53,671 nucleotides of DNA from Paracoccaceae bacterium. Lineage in GTDB: Bacteria; Pseudomonadota; Alphaproteobacteria; Rhodobacterales; Rhodobacteraceae. The first letter of the stretch is position 1, and every line of letters begins with the position of its first letter. The stretch covers positions 1 through 53,671 of the forward strand of contig VYFX01000047.1 in NCBI GenBank assembly GCA_009842205.1, read 5' to 3'. Below are positions 8,876 to 17,860 of the stretch, in pieces. The translations under genes were made by a program, and so were the position numbers. The notes under the pieces are model-generated. The model was given only the letters and a program-made list of their open reading frames with translations, had not been told where the DNA came from and did no database searches.

Positions 8876-10021
8876 TTACGCTCCACTTGAAGTATACTCT
8901 TTTTCCAGCTTCAATACCCCTGTTTTCAAGTAATCCCGGGCAAATTGAACAAAGTTTCCCTGGCGGAGCGAATTTCGAATTCGTGCCATGAGAATCTGGT
9001 AAAACCTGAGATTGTGCCAAGTCAATAACATAGATGAAATTATTTCGTTCGATTTGAAGACATGATGCAGGTATGCCCGGGAATAATTGCTGCAGGCTGG
9101 ACAATCACATTTGTCATCTAGCGGTTGTTCATCATCTTTGTACCTGGCATTTTTTATATTAATCAATCCATCATGGGTAAATGCCTGTCCATTCCTACCC
9201 GATCGGGTTGGAAGAACGCAATCAAACATGTCAATTCCCCTCAAGACTCCACCGACAATATCACCTGGCTTTCCCACACCCATCAAATATCGGGGTTTGC
9301 TTTCAGGGAGAATGGGCACCGAATAATCAAGAACCTCAAACATTTTTTCCTGACCTTCACCTACTGCCAATCCCCCTACTGCATAGCCATCAAAACCGAT
9401 ATCAACAAGGTACCCAGTACTATCTTCCCGCAAGGGTCTGTAGACCGAACCCTGCTGTATACCAAAGAGTGCATAGCCCGGTCGTTCTCCAAAGGCAATT
9501 TTACTACGCTTTGCCCACCTCATCGATAATTCCATGGAATTGGCGGCAACCTGTTTTTCAGCAGGATACGGCGTACACTCATCAAAGCACATTGAAATAT
9601 CTGACCCCAATAGCCTTTGGATTTCAATCGACCTCTCAGGAGATAAAAAATATTTTGATCCATCAATGAAGGATCTGAACTCCACACCCAGTTCATCTAT
9701 CTTGCGAAGTTGTTTTAAACTCATCACCTGAAAACCGCCTGAATCGGTCAGTATGGGCTTCTGCCAATTCATGAATCTGTGCAATCCCCCTAGGTTGGAA
9801 ACCCTTTCTGCCGTAGGTCGAAGCATCAGATGATAGGCATTTCCCAAAATAATCTGTGCACCGGTAGAGGAAACATTTTCAGGTAACATTGCCTTGACGG
9901 TTGCACAGGTACCCACTGGCATGAATGCGGGTGTATCAATAATCCCCTTGGGAGTTGCAATCTGGCCTAGCCTTGCTTTTGCTTCCTGTTTTTCTGTTTT
10001 GAAAACAAAGGATTGGGTCAT
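8876..10021 (-). CDS. tgt: tRNA-guanine transglycosylase
   Basis: Tgt exchanges the wobble guanine of GUN-anticodon tRNAs (Asp, Asn, His, Tyr) for the queuosine precursor preQ1. The chosen start is MTQSF at 10021, which follows an AAAGAAAG ribosome-binding stretch; an earlier Met at 10051 would add ten unconserved residues. Family motifs are [25 protein letters not shown] with the catalytic Asp region, GGLAVGEGQ, and [16 protein letters not shown]. The zinc site is visible as CDCPAC followed by [10 protein letters not shown]. Length is 381 residues, as usual for the family. The gene lies upstream of lon on the same strand. Confidence 0.97.
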   Translation of the reverse strand: MTQSFVFKTEKQEAKARLGQIATPKGIIDTPAFMPVGTCATVKAMLPENVSSTGAQIILGNAYHLMLRPTAERVSNLGGLHRFMNWQKPILTDSGGFQVMSLKQLRKIDELGVEFRSFIDGSKYFLSPERSIEIQRLLGSDISMCFDECTPYPAEKQVAANSMELSMRWAKRSKIAFGERPGYALFGIQQGSVYRPLREDSTGYLVDIGFDGYAVGGLAVGEGQEKMFEVLDYSVPILPESKPRYLMGVGKPGDIVGGVLRGIDMFDCVLPTRSGRNGQAFTHDGLINIKNARYKDDEQPLDDKCDCPACSNYSRAYLHHVFKSNEIISSMLLTWHNLRFYQILMARIRNSLRQGNFVQFARDYLKTGVLKLEKEYTSSGA

Positions 10022-10256
10022 AAAATTCTTTCTTTGTTGGCCGATACTCAATTACAATATACTGCTTCTGATACGTTAATCCCATTGATGTAATATAAGG
10101 TAAAGTGGCCAAACATTATTTGATTGCTTACAAACTTCTTAAATTCTGGAAGTGAAAATAGTAATCATGGCTTATCTGTTCCCTTGGACCTATGGAAATT
10201 TTAGGAAATTAAGCTATTTTTATAGTATATTTCAATTAAAGGAGATTAATTTAATC

Positions 10257-10616
10257 ATGCTTCAGGAAGGATTGATGGAAGGTGCACCGCTGATCAAGCC
10301 CTCAAGTGTAGATCATCCATTATATGAAACTGTCGTCAATGCTTGCAGGACGGTTTATGATCCTGAAATTCCAGTAAATATTTATGATTTGGGTTTGATT
10401 TACACAATTGAAATAAATGCCGAACAGGATGTTCATGTCATAATGACCTTGACTGCTCCCGGATGTCCGGTAGCAGAAGACATGCCCGGCTGGTTGGCCG
10501 AGGCAATTGTACCCTTGAATGGTGTTAACAAGGTTGATGTCGAATTAACTTGGGATCCACCCTGGGGAATGGAAATGATGTCTGATGAAGCCCGTTTGGA
10601 ATTGGGCTTTATGTAA
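10257..10616 (+). CDS. sufT: SufT-like Fe-S assembly protein (MIP18/DUF59)
   Basis: This 119-residue protein belongs to the MIP18/DUF59 family, whose SufT members help mature Fe-S proteins. Recognisable features are VYDPEIPVNIYDLGLIY near the start, the MTLTAPGCPVAEDMPGWL segment with the conserved cysteine, and VELTWDPPWGMEMMS near the C-terminus. The start at 10257 is preceded by AAAGGAG with 12 bases spacing. An in-frame start at 10152 would add 35 unconserved residues and is not favoured. The gene is 36 bases upstream of an A-type Fe-S carrier, which supports the role. The main suf operon is not in the window. Confidence 0.88.
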   Translation: MLQEGLMEGAPLIKPSSVDHPLYETVVNACRTVYDPEIPVNIYDLGLIYTIEINAEQDVHVIMTLTAPGCPVAEDMPGWLAEAIVPLNGVNKVDVELTWDPPWGMEMMSDEARLELGFM

Positions 10617-10652
10617 ATTTCTGCCCCAATGATTTTGTGAAGATCTGTTCCA

Positions 10653-11000
10653 ATGTTCGAAATACCTGGCAAAAAAGCTGTTTCCTTGACGCCTTCAGCT
10701 GTCAGCCAAATAGTAAAACTCATGAATGAGACCGAAACCGTCGGCTTGAAAATCGGGGTCAAGAAAGGCGGTTGTGCTGGAATGGAGTATACAATGGAGT
10801 ATGCTAAATCCATTGATAGTCATGATGAAGTAGTGGAACAGGATGGTGCTAAGGTAATAATTGCCCCCATGGCACAAATGTTCCTGTTTGGCACCGAAAT
10901 TGATTATACCAAGTCCATTCTCGAAAGCGGATTTAAATTCAACAATCCCAACGTTGTTGATGCCTGCGGATGCGGTGAATCCATAAAATTCAAGGAGTAA
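10653..11000 (+). CDS. sufA: A-type iron-sulfur carrier (SufA/IscA)
   Basis: This 115-residue HesB/IscA-type protein carries Fe-S clusters or iron to target proteins in the cytosol. The three conserved cysteines are present: one in KKGGCAGMEYTM near residue 47 and two in the C-terminal VDACGCGESIKF. The N-terminal part SLTPSAVSQIVKLM matches the family. It follows sufT by 36 bases on the same strand, so the two are probably cotranscribed. SufA, IscA and ErpA are hard to tell apart from the sequence alone; the sufT neighbour favours a Suf role. Confidence 0.9.
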   Translation: MFEIPGKKAVSLTPSAVSQIVKLMNETETVGLKIGVKKGGCAGMEYTMEYAKSIDSHDEVVEQDGAKVIIAPMAQMFLFGTEIDYTKSILESGFKFNNPNVVDACGCGESIKFKE

Positions 11001-11071
11001 TTCGTTTTGCTCCTTGTGCAGTACAAGCGATTAAAATTACCCTATTCCAAAAACATTCACAAATAATTCAC

Positions 11072-11809
11072 ATGAAAAATCTGATTGCCGGAAACTGGAA
11101 GTTGAAAGGTTCACCGAACCTTGCAGATTCCTATATAAGTCACCTGTCAAAGACCAAACCAGACAATTGTACTGTGGTAGTATGCCCGACCTTTGACTTA
11201 CTTGGGTATATTAGTGATAAATGGTCAACTGAATTTGGTCATTTGGGTGTCCAGGATTGTTTCCATGACGATACCAATTACAATGACGGATTGGGTACAC
11301 CTGAAGAAATTGTCTCCAATGGCGCAACATATATAATTCTTGGTCATTCCGACCGTCGAAACAAGTGTCATGAAACAAGTGAGCTTGTCCGGAAAAAAGT
11401 AAACCTTGCCTGGGATAAAAGCCTGATTCCGATTGTCTGTGTCGGTGAAAAAAGTGAGGACCGCAAGGGAAATCTAACCCAGGTTGTCGTTAATGGACAG
11501 ATTATCGATAGTATTGATTTTGACAATCTACGTGGTCCATTTGTTATTGCCTACGAACCGGTTTGGGCCATTGGATCGGGGAATACTCCTACCATGGAGG
11601 AAATCGGTGAGGTTCATGATGAAATCAGAAAATTGCTTGTTGATTTAACCTGTCCTACAAGAGGTCACAATATACCTCTTTTGTATGGAGGTTCTGCGGA
11701 TGACCAAAATGCAGGTTCAATTCTGTCTGTGGAAAACGTGAACGGCTTGTTGATTGGTGGAGCCTCACTCAACATTCAGAAATTTGGTGCAATTATTGAA
11801 TGTGCCTAA
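11072..11809 (+). CDS. tpiA: triosephosphate isomerase, divergent
   Basis: This 245-residue TIM-barrel protein should interconvert dihydroxyacetone phosphate and glyceraldehyde 3-phosphate. The Asn-Trp-Lys active-site start (AGNWKLKG), the catalytic His in GHSDRR, the catalytic Glu in AYEPVWAIGSG and the phosphate loop LLYGGSADDQN are all present. Two places depart from the usual pattern. The near-invariant Glu of GHSERR is Asp here, and the dimer-interface loop that normally reads like TGE is replaced by NYNDGLGTPEE. It could be the housekeeping enzyme or a paralogue acting on another sugar phosphate such as erythrulose phosphate. It stands 71 bases after sufA. Confidence 0.88.
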   Translation: MKNLIAGNWKLKGSPNLADSYISHLSKTKPDNCTVVVCPTFDLLGYISDKWSTEFGHLGVQDCFHDDTNYNDGLGTPEEIVSNGATYIILGHSDRRNKCHETSELVRKKVNLAWDKSLIPIVCVGEKSEDRKGNLTQVVVNGQIIDSIDFDNLRGPFVIAYEPVWAIGSGNTPTMEEIGEVHDEIRKLLVDLTCPTRGHNIPLLYGGSADDQNAGSILSVENVNGLLIGGASLNIQKFGAIIECA

Positions 11810-11848
11810 AAACTCAAAAATGTATTTTCCAGATTTCATTCTGCCAAG

Positions 11849-12379
11849 CTAATCGTTTGGATTCTCCAATCTGCTTTCTTTATCCCGAAGGAATTTACTC
11901 AATTCATCCCAAGGTTTGATATTCCAATATCTGCTTGCCCTGCCTGAGGTTGATGGCAATACATACACCATGGTTTGTCCAATCGTTTCAGGTTGATGTC
12001 CATAATCAACGGATCTACGCAGATATGCCTTTCCGCCGGTTTTACTGGTAAAGGCAACAACCAAAGGCTGATATTTCATTATCTTGTCGTGGAAACTCTT
12101 GGTATCGTAATCAGTCGAGAGTAAATCTGCATCACTTCCCTTGGCATACTTGACCAGATCAGTAAGTCCCAATCCAAAATTAATCACTTGCCTAAATTGC
12201 TGTGGTTGCAACTTTATTGGCGTCAGCCGGATATCGTATATAACCTGCCAGAATTTATTTCCAGGATGCGCATAATAGGCTTGTTTGTCTGCTGAACGAA
12301 GACTTGGAGCGGTTCCACAAAATACCAGTTTCAGATTGGGTTGGAGAAGGTCCGGAAGAACTGGTTGAGGCAAAGTCAT
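11849..12379 (-). CDS. mug: MUG/TDG-family mismatch-specific DNA glycosylase
   Basis: This 176-residue protein resembles family-2 uracil-DNA glycosylases that remove uracil or related bases from G mismatches. Motif 1 reads VFCGTAPSLRSA at residues 19-30, followed by YYAHPGNKFW; motif 2 is LPSTSGRASRYW near residue 140. The classical motif 1 is GINPG, with an Asn involved in catalysis. Here the corresponding position is Ala24. I recall related alphaproteobacterial proteins with GTAAG or GTAPS, so this is probably a subfamily trait rather than a lesion. The gene is on the minus strand downstream of the TAXI transporter genes, separated by a hairpin. Confidence 0.82.
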   Translation of the reverse strand: MTLPQPVLPDLLQPNLKLVFCGTAPSLRSADKQAYYAHPGNKFWQVIYDIRLTPIKLQPQQFRQVINFGLGLTDLVKYAKGSDADLLSTDYDTKSFHDKIMKYQPLVVAFTSKTGGKAYLRRSVDYGHQPETIGQTMVYVLPSTSGRASRYWNIKPWDELSKFLRDKESRLENPND

Positions 12380-12407
12380 TTTAGTTGCCTGAATGAAAAG
12401 GCAATTT

Positions 12408-12442
12408 GGAAAGGTGTGGATTTATATGATACACACCTTTCC
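12408..12442 (-). terminator. perfect 11-bp inverted repeat, possible terminator
   Basis: GGAAAGGTGTG (12408-12418) and CACACCTTTCC (12432-12442) form a perfect 11-bp stem with a 13-nt loop. It sits in the 89-base gap between the TAXI gene stop and the mug start. On the minus strand the stem is followed by AAATTGCCTTTTC, a weak T tract. It could end the TAXI-TRAP transcript or protect its 3' end. Confidence 0.5.
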
Positions 12443-12468
12443 TGATATTGAACTCAAATTATTTTGAG

Positions 12469-13446
12469 CTAAAGGGCACCTGCTTCTTTGTAATAGCGTT
12501 CTGCACCAGGGTGCAACTGAATCTGACCTCTTTGCGTGGCTGCAAAATTTACATCCAATGCCTTGGCCCATGGGGCGGTTGATGTAACCTGGGCAATATT
12601 TTCCCAGAATCCTTTGGTAATCTGATAGACCGTTTCATCATCCAAATCAGCCCTGACAGCAATTCCAACCGCCGTATTGAATGAAGCAACGGCTGAGTCA
12701 TTTTCCTGACCATCATATTGATTTGCTTCTACCATATCGATATAGCGGAATGGGCCAAGCCATTTTTCCACGGCTTCACCTTCGGAACTTTCGGGACCGA
12801 TAAACCGAATGTTTTCAGTTTCGGTAAACTGGATGAATTGACCGCATGGATCTATACAGCCATTGACATATACGTCGATCTTACCATCCAGAAACGCCTG
12901 AAATCCAGTTGCCCAGTTGGCCTTGATGGCTTCATAATCCTCATTTGCAACCAAGCCAGTCGTTGATTCAACCCAACCTTTGGCTGCATTATAGGCACCT
13001 CCGCCGGCAGGACCAAGAAATACAGATGCGCCCTCTATGTCATCCAACAGTTCTATATCACTATCAGCCCTGACAGCAAAATGGTATTGGCCATAGGGAT
13101 ACCACATCAATAGTCTCAGATTCTTGGCAAGTTCGGGGGCTTCCTCTTCCTTGGCATACATGGCTTTACCACCGGCCATCAAATTGTAAACCACAGGTGA
13201 TGTCATGGATAATTCCAGGTTTCCCCGGGCTACTTCCATCATATGCAACGTGGCAGCTCCGCCACCCGATACCTCAATTTCAATACCATCCACATTGTCT
13301 GTCACAATATTTGCAAATGTTGCCATGGTAATGGCAGCTCCAAGGCTTGGTGCAATTGTTGCCATCCTCAGGGTTTGATTTTGGGCACTGGCAGAAATTG
13401 CCAGAAAGCAAGTAGCGATCAAGACCGCAATAAACCTATTTTTCAT
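12469..13446 (-). CDS. TAXI family TRAP transporter solute-binding protein
   Basis: The 325-residue protein has a signal peptide (MKNRFIAVLIATCFLAISASA) and is expected in the periplasm. It matches TAXI-type binding subunits of TRAP transporters: RMATIAPSLGAAITMATFANIV near the start, VSGGGAATLHMMEVARG, and FLGPAGGGAYNAAKGWVE in the middle. TAXI proteins bind small organic acids or amino acids such as glutamate; the substrate here cannot be read. The fused permease gene is 24 bases upstream on the same strand, so permease and binding protein form one operon. Confidence 0.92.
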   Translation of the reverse strand: MKNRFIAVLIATCFLAISASAQNQTLRMATIAPSLGAAITMATFANIVTDNVDGIEIEVSGGGAATLHMMEVARGNLELSMTSPVVYNLMAGGKAMYAKEEEAPELAKNLRLLMWYPYGQYHFAVRADSDIELLDDIEGASVFLGPAGGGAYNAAKGWVESTTGLVANEDYEAIKANWATGFQAFLDGKIDVYVNGCIDPCGQFIQFTETENIRFIGPESSEGEAVEKWLGPFRYIDMVEANQYDGQENDSAVASFNTAVGIAVRADLDDETVYQITKGFWENIAQVTSTAPWAKALDVNFAATQRGQIQLHPGAERYYKEAGAL

Positions 13447-13470
13447 TTTTCCTCCTAAATTGTTTTCCCA

Positions 13471-15603
13471 CTAATTTTGTTTGACTTTCCATAATTGAAT
13501 TCTGTGAAAAAACAGAATTAATATGGCAATTCCTAATGCAATAAAGGCGATTGTATAATCTGGAACAAGAAGTGCAATTCCAATTATGGATCTAACCAAT
13601 CTTTCCAGAAGATTCAGTTTCCGCTTTTCAAAGCCGGCCAGAGCAGATGCAAGCAACCACATGGCCACGACAAATGCAAAAATGATCCATCCCAATTCTC
13701 CCCAGCCGACAGTCGAAATATCTATCATTGCTGGTGAAGCAACTGCCTCTCCTTCAAACCATTCGAAAAATATCTGCAGCTTGTAGATAACCGAAGGATG
13801 GTAAACAAATATGAAGGGTATCAAGAACCCAGCCAAAGACAACCTTGCCGCACTCAGACCGGTTTTGATTGGATCGGCACCGGCAATCGGGGCTGCCGCA
13901 AATGCCGCTAGAGCGACTGGGGGAGTTACGGTTGAAATCACCGCAAAATAGACAACAAACAAATGCAGCGACAAAAGTGGAATGCCGACAGCTTCAATAC
14001 CCGATGAAAGAGCTATAACGATTATGAAATACGTGGCACCGGGTGGAAGTCCCATACCTAGTACGATTGAACCCAAGGCAAGAACAATCAACACGCTGAA
14101 CAGTGGACCACTTGCTGCCTGGGCTAGGAGCAGTGACAACCTGCCGCTGAATCCTGATACCTGAATCAATCCTACAATCAGGCCAATTGCTGCAACGATT
14201 ACAATGATGGATGCAGCCATACGTCCTGCAGTAACGAATGCATTGTATATCTTGGACCAGGAACGAAACTCGGGAAACAATACAAGTGAACAAGTTAAAG
14301 CGGTAATGAAACCGTAAAACCCTGCCTTGGGAACCGATGGTTGAACAAACAGAAAATAGGAAAGAACACTTAGAGGGATAATGAAGACAAGGCATCTAGT
14401 CTGTTCAAGACGGTTCAAACCTGGCCTGTTTTCTCGGGGCAAGGGTCCTATCCCCTTTTTTCTTGCCTCAAAATAAATCGTCAGTAAAGTGCCCAAATAA
14501 TAGAATATCGCTGGTACAATTGCAGCTACGACAATGTAGCGGTATTCCAAACCGATTTGTCCAGCTACAAAGAAGGCAACTACCCCCATGACCGGAGGCA
14601 TGATTTGTCCACCTGTTGAGGCCGAAGCCTCAACCGCGCCTGCAAAAGACGGTTTGAAACCAGATTTCTTGATAACCGGGATAGTCATCGTGCCTGTGGA
14701 AACAACGTTTGATATGGCAGCACCTGACAGGGTTCCAAACAAGGCTGAACTTGCAACTGCAGCGTGGGCTGCCCCGCCAGTCAATCCACCGGTAAGTCTG
14801 TTGGCAATTTTCAACAGGAGTTCACCAGCACCTGAAGCCATCAGCACCGAGCCGAAAACGATGAATATCAGAACATTTCCTGAAACCACCTGCAAGGGTT
14901 GGCCAAACATGCCACCTGTCTGCGACCAGAAATTGAGAACCATGGATCGCAGGCTTTGTTCAACGGTTGAACTTGAACCGGCAAATATTCCAGTCCACTC
15001 GGGAAGATACCCCCGTACAAAAAAATACAAAATCCAGAACACACAGAATACAACGATAAATGTACCAAAGTACCTGTAGGTAAGGTAAAGGGTGACTATC
15101 GTTGCAATGGGAAACAACAGGTAATCGATAGACGTTGCCGAAGGTAAGATTCCTGCATCGATTGAGAACAACTTGCCAATCCAGACCAGAAAAACCCCGG
15201 TAGAAACAAAGGTCAGGGCCCAATCCAGCCAATTCAGGCGAGAGGATTTGTGGAGTGTAATGAGGGTTATGGCAAAAGAGAGGATTATTGGTAGACCCAA
15301 AATAAGACCGGTCGGCAGCAAAAATCCTCGCTCAAATGATCTGTAGGTGGCTCCCAACCAATGTTCACGGAACAATACCCGCTGTTCCCTTCTGGATAAT
15401 TCCTCAAAGTCACTTGTAGTGATTTCTATGAACCACCGAACGAATTCAGACAATGGTCCAGACGCTGAATAAATCAGAATTACCAGCGTAAAAATGACAC
15501 AAAGGATGTTCTCAATTTTTATTTTGAACACATCTGAAGATGTCTTCGGTTGTTCAGTTTCAGTATCTGAGTCCATTTCAGATTTGAATATTTCCTTGTT
15601 CAT
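13471..15603 (-). CDS. TRAP transporter permease, fused DctQ-DctM type
   Basis: This 710-residue membrane protein fuses the small and large TRAP permease subunits, as is usual for TAXI systems. It has many hydrophobic segments. The large-subunit signature is visible as FGTLSGAAISNVVSTGTMTIPVIKKSG, followed by ASASTGGQIMPPVMG and, later, LGMGLPPGATYFI. The N-terminus up to about residue 38 is hydrophilic. It is first in a two-gene operon with the TAXI binding protein and imports its ligand using an ion gradient. The 227-base gap upstream shows no further gene. Confidence 0.93.
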   Translation of the reverse strand: MNKEIFKSEMDSDTETEQPKTSSDVFKIKIENILCVIFTLVILIYSASGPLSEFVRWFIEITTSDFEELSRREQRVLFREHWLGATYRSFERGFLLPTGLILGLPIILSFAITLITLHKSSRLNWLDWALTFVSTGVFLVWIGKLFSIDAGILPSATSIDYLLFPIATIVTLYLTYRYFGTFIVVFCVFWILYFFVRGYLPEWTGIFAGSSSTVEQSLRSMVLNFWSQTGGMFGQPLQVVSGNVLIFIVFGSVLMASGAGELLLKIANRLTGGLTGGAAHAAVASSALFGTLSGAAISNVVSTGTMTIPVIKKSGFKPSFAGAVEASASTGGQIMPPVMGVVAFFVAGQIGLEYRYIVVAAIVPAIFYYLGTLLTIYFEARKKGIGPLPRENRPGLNRLEQTRCLVFIIPLSVLSYFLFVQPSVPKAGFYGFITALTCSLVLFPEFRSWSKIYNAFVTAGRMAASIIVIVAAIGLIVGLIQVSGFSGRLSLLLAQAASGPLFSVLIVLALGSIVLGMGLPPGATYFIIVIALSSGIEAVGIPLLSLHLFVVYFAVISTVTPPVALAAFAAAPIAGADPIKTGLSAARLSLAGFLIPFIFVYHPSVIYKLQIFFEWFEGEAVASPAMIDISTVGWGELGWIIFAFVVAMWLLASALAGFEKRKLNLLERLVRSIIGIALLVPDYTIAFIALGIAILILFFHRIQLWKVKQN

Positions 15604-15783
15604 TGTTTTCTACAAGAATGCCACCGAAGAAATAGGAATTTTGTGAATCTCCAGTAAAGCAATCCTGCGAACCCAAGGGGTTCACATAAAAATCTGAACC
15701 TTGTTTGAGTTTGAAGTTATGGCATGATTAGGCATTACCACGTATTTGTCAAAGAGGTAACAAAGTTTGTACTGGTAAAAATC

Positions 15784-15803
15784 TATGTCCGGGTCAGGAC
15801 ATA
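15784..15803 (-). terminator. intrinsic terminator candidate after lpdA
   Basis: On the minus strand TATGTCC and GGACATA form a 7-bp stem with a 6-nt loop, followed by GATTTTTACC. It lies 27 bases past the lpdA stop, the right place and orientation to end the alkA to lpdA transcript. Confidence 0.55.
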
Positions 15804-15830
15804 TGATACTGATTGTTACGACAAAACCAG

Positions 15831-17225
15831 CTAGATATGAATTGCCTTATCGTAAGCGTTGAGAACACTTTCATGCATCATTTCCGATAAGGTTGGATGA
15901 GGGAAGACCGTATCCATTAATTCTGACTCAGTTGTTTCCAGCTGTCTGCCAACCACATAACCCTGGATCAATTCGGTAACTTCAGAACCAACCATATGAG
16001 CACCCAGAAGCTCGCCGGATTTTTCATCAAAGATCGTCTTGATCAAACCTTCGGACTCACCCAGAGCGATTGCTTTTCCGTTTCCGATAAAGGGAAATCG
16101 TCCGACCTTGTATTTGATCCCCATTTCCTTGCACTTTTCTTCCGTCAAGCCTACGGATGCAATTTGCGGCATGGAATAGGTACAACCAGGAATGGAGTTG
16201 GGAGTTATGGGATGGGGTTTGCCACCTCCGATAATCTCGGCGACCATCACACCCTCGTGACTGGCCTTGTGGGCAAGCCAGGGAGGACCTGCCACATCCC
16301 CGATGGCATACACATTGGGAACACCGGTCCGGCATAACTCATCGACGACAATATGGGTTCTATCTACCTTGACCCCTATTCCTTCCAGATTCAGGTTTTC
16401 AACATTTCCAACAATTCCCACGGCAGAAATTATCGTGTCAAAGATTACCTTGCTTTCACCTTTTGCATCCTTGATTGTAACTTCGATACCTTCCTTGACC
16501 TTTTTTGTCCCTTTTACCTGTGCACCTTCAATTATGGTCATCCCATGCTTTTGAAATTGCTTTTTGGCAAAGGCGGAAATTTCCCTGTCTTCAACCGGAA
16601 GAATGGTATCAAGCATCTCGACAACGGTAGTTTCAGAACCGATTGAGTTGAAGAAACTGGCAAACTCAATTCCTATTGCACCCGAGCCCACAACCAACAA
16701 TTTTTTTGGCACTCTTGGTGGTTGCAGCGCTTCCCGGTAGGCCCAAATACTCTTGCCATCCACTTCCAATCCAGGAACCTGTCTTGCTCTGGCGCCAGTT
16801 GCAATTACGATATTCTTGGCAGTTATGCTTGTTTCCTTGCCGGATTCCGAAATCAGCAATTCATTCTTGGATTTGAATTTTGCTTCTCCACTGAATACAG
16901 TAACCTTGTTTTTTCTCAGGAGATGAGTAACCCCTCCCGAAAGTTGCTTGGCTATGTTTCGAGATCGCTTGATGATTTGATTCAGGTCAAAATCGACATT
17001 TTCGGCCTTAAGACCGAATTCGGTGGCCCGATTCATCAAATGAAAAATCTCCGCCGACCGTAGAATGGATTTGGTGGGTATACAGCCCCAATTCAAACAG
17101 ATGCCTCCCAAATCCTCCCTTTCGACAACAGCAACATTCAAACCCAATTGGCTGCCCCTGATAGCCGAAACATATCCTCCTGGTCCCGTACCGATAACAA
17201 CCATATCAAATTTTGTATTTGTCAT
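15831..17225 (-). CDS. lpdA: dihydrolipoamide dehydrogenase (E3)
   Basis: This 464-residue flavoprotein reoxidises dihydrolipoamide in 2-oxoacid dehydrogenase complexes or the glycine cleavage system. The FAD motif VIGTGPGGYVSAIRGSQLG, the redox-active disulfide GGICLNWGCIPTKS near residues 41-54, the NAD motif VVGSGAIGIEFASFF, and the C-terminal HPTLSEMMHE with the catalytic His-Glu pair are all present. The E1 and E2 subunit genes are not nearby, so the complex it serves is unclear. It is last in a four-gene minus-strand run with DUF924, esterase and AlkA genes. Confidence 0.96.
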   Translation of the reverse strand: MTNTKFDMVVIGTGPGGYVSAIRGSQLGLNVAVVEREDLGGICLNWGCIPTKSILRSAEIFHLMNRATEFGLKAENVDFDLNQIIKRSRNIAKQLSGGVTHLLRKNKVTVFSGEAKFKSKNELLISESGKETSITAKNIVIATGARARQVPGLEVDGKSIWAYREALQPPRVPKKLLVVGSGAIGIEFASFFNSIGSETTVVEMLDTILPVEDREISAFAKKQFQKHGMTIIEGAQVKGTKKVKEGIEVTIKDAKGESKVIFDTIISAVGIVGNVENLNLEGIGVKVDRTHIVVDELCRTGVPNVYAIGDVAGPPWLAHKASHEGVMVAEIIGGGKPHPITPNSIPGCTYSMPQIASVGLTEEKCKEMGIKYKVGRFPFIGNGKAIALGESEGLIKTIFDEKSGELLGAHMVGSEVTELIQGYVVGRQLETTESELMDTVFPHPTLSEMMHESVLNAYDKAIHI

Positions 17226-17274
17226 CTCAAATCCTTAAATTATCCAAACCCAACCAGACAAAATGGTTGTTCGA

Positions 17275-17859
17275 TTATTCATTGCCTTCTGCAGCTTCGA
17301 TTTTTCTAACAACTTGCATATACCCGCCAGAATCCAGAAAAGCAGTTTCTTCATCGGTATTTTTACGACCCAGGACGTCATTCCGGTAGGGAAATCTTCC
17401 GAATTCATTGATTATTTCTGCATGTGCCTTGGCATGAATCAATGTAATCTTTCCATCTTCTCCAAGGCGGTTTGATATCAATTCAATACACTTGGCCTGG
17501 TCTTTGGGATCTTCGGAATGCATGTATGGAAGATAATAGAAACTCCGTCTATCAGCGTCATGTTTCAGATCAAAATCACGTTCAATGGCATCTTCGGCAA
17601 TTTCCCGAGCAAGGTGGTCGAATTCAAAGGACCTGGCATCACCCCGAAACATGTTGCGTGAAAATTGGTCCAGAACCAGAATTATTGCCAATGTACCCTC
17701 CGGTGACTCTTTCCAATGGTCCAGCTTCCCCTTGATTGCTTCCTTGTAAGTATCAAGAAACCGGTCTCTCACCAGATTGTCAACTTCTTCACCACCGAAG
17801 AACCGCTTGCCCGGTTCCAATTCTTCAAACCAAAAATGGAGAACATCCTTGATAGTCAT
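17275..17859 (-). CDS. DUF924 family protein
   Basis: The 194-residue protein matches the DUF924 family, helical proteins widespread in proteobacteria with no settled function. Typical features are the start VLHFWFEELEPGKRFFGG and LAIILVLDQFSRNMFRGDARSF near residues 58-79. Its start codon lies one base after the stop of the upstream esterase gene, indicating translational coupling. The lpdA gene follows after 49 bases. Confidence 0.85.
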   Translation of the reverse strand: MTIKDVLHFWFEELEPGKRFFGGEEVDNLVRDRFLDTYKEAIKGKLDHWKESPEGTLAIILVLDQFSRNMFRGDARSFEFDHLAREIAEDAIERDFDLKHDADRRSFYYLPYMHSEDPKDQAKCIELISNRLGEDGKITLIHAKAHAEIINEFGRFPYRNDVLGRKNTDEETAFLDSGGYMQVVRKIEAAEGNE

Positions 17860-17860
17860 T

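Noticed and set aside
10152-10616. Longer sufT start at 10152
   Set aside because: The extra 35 residues are hydrophobic and unlike the family, and the start at 10257 has a clear AAAGGAG site.
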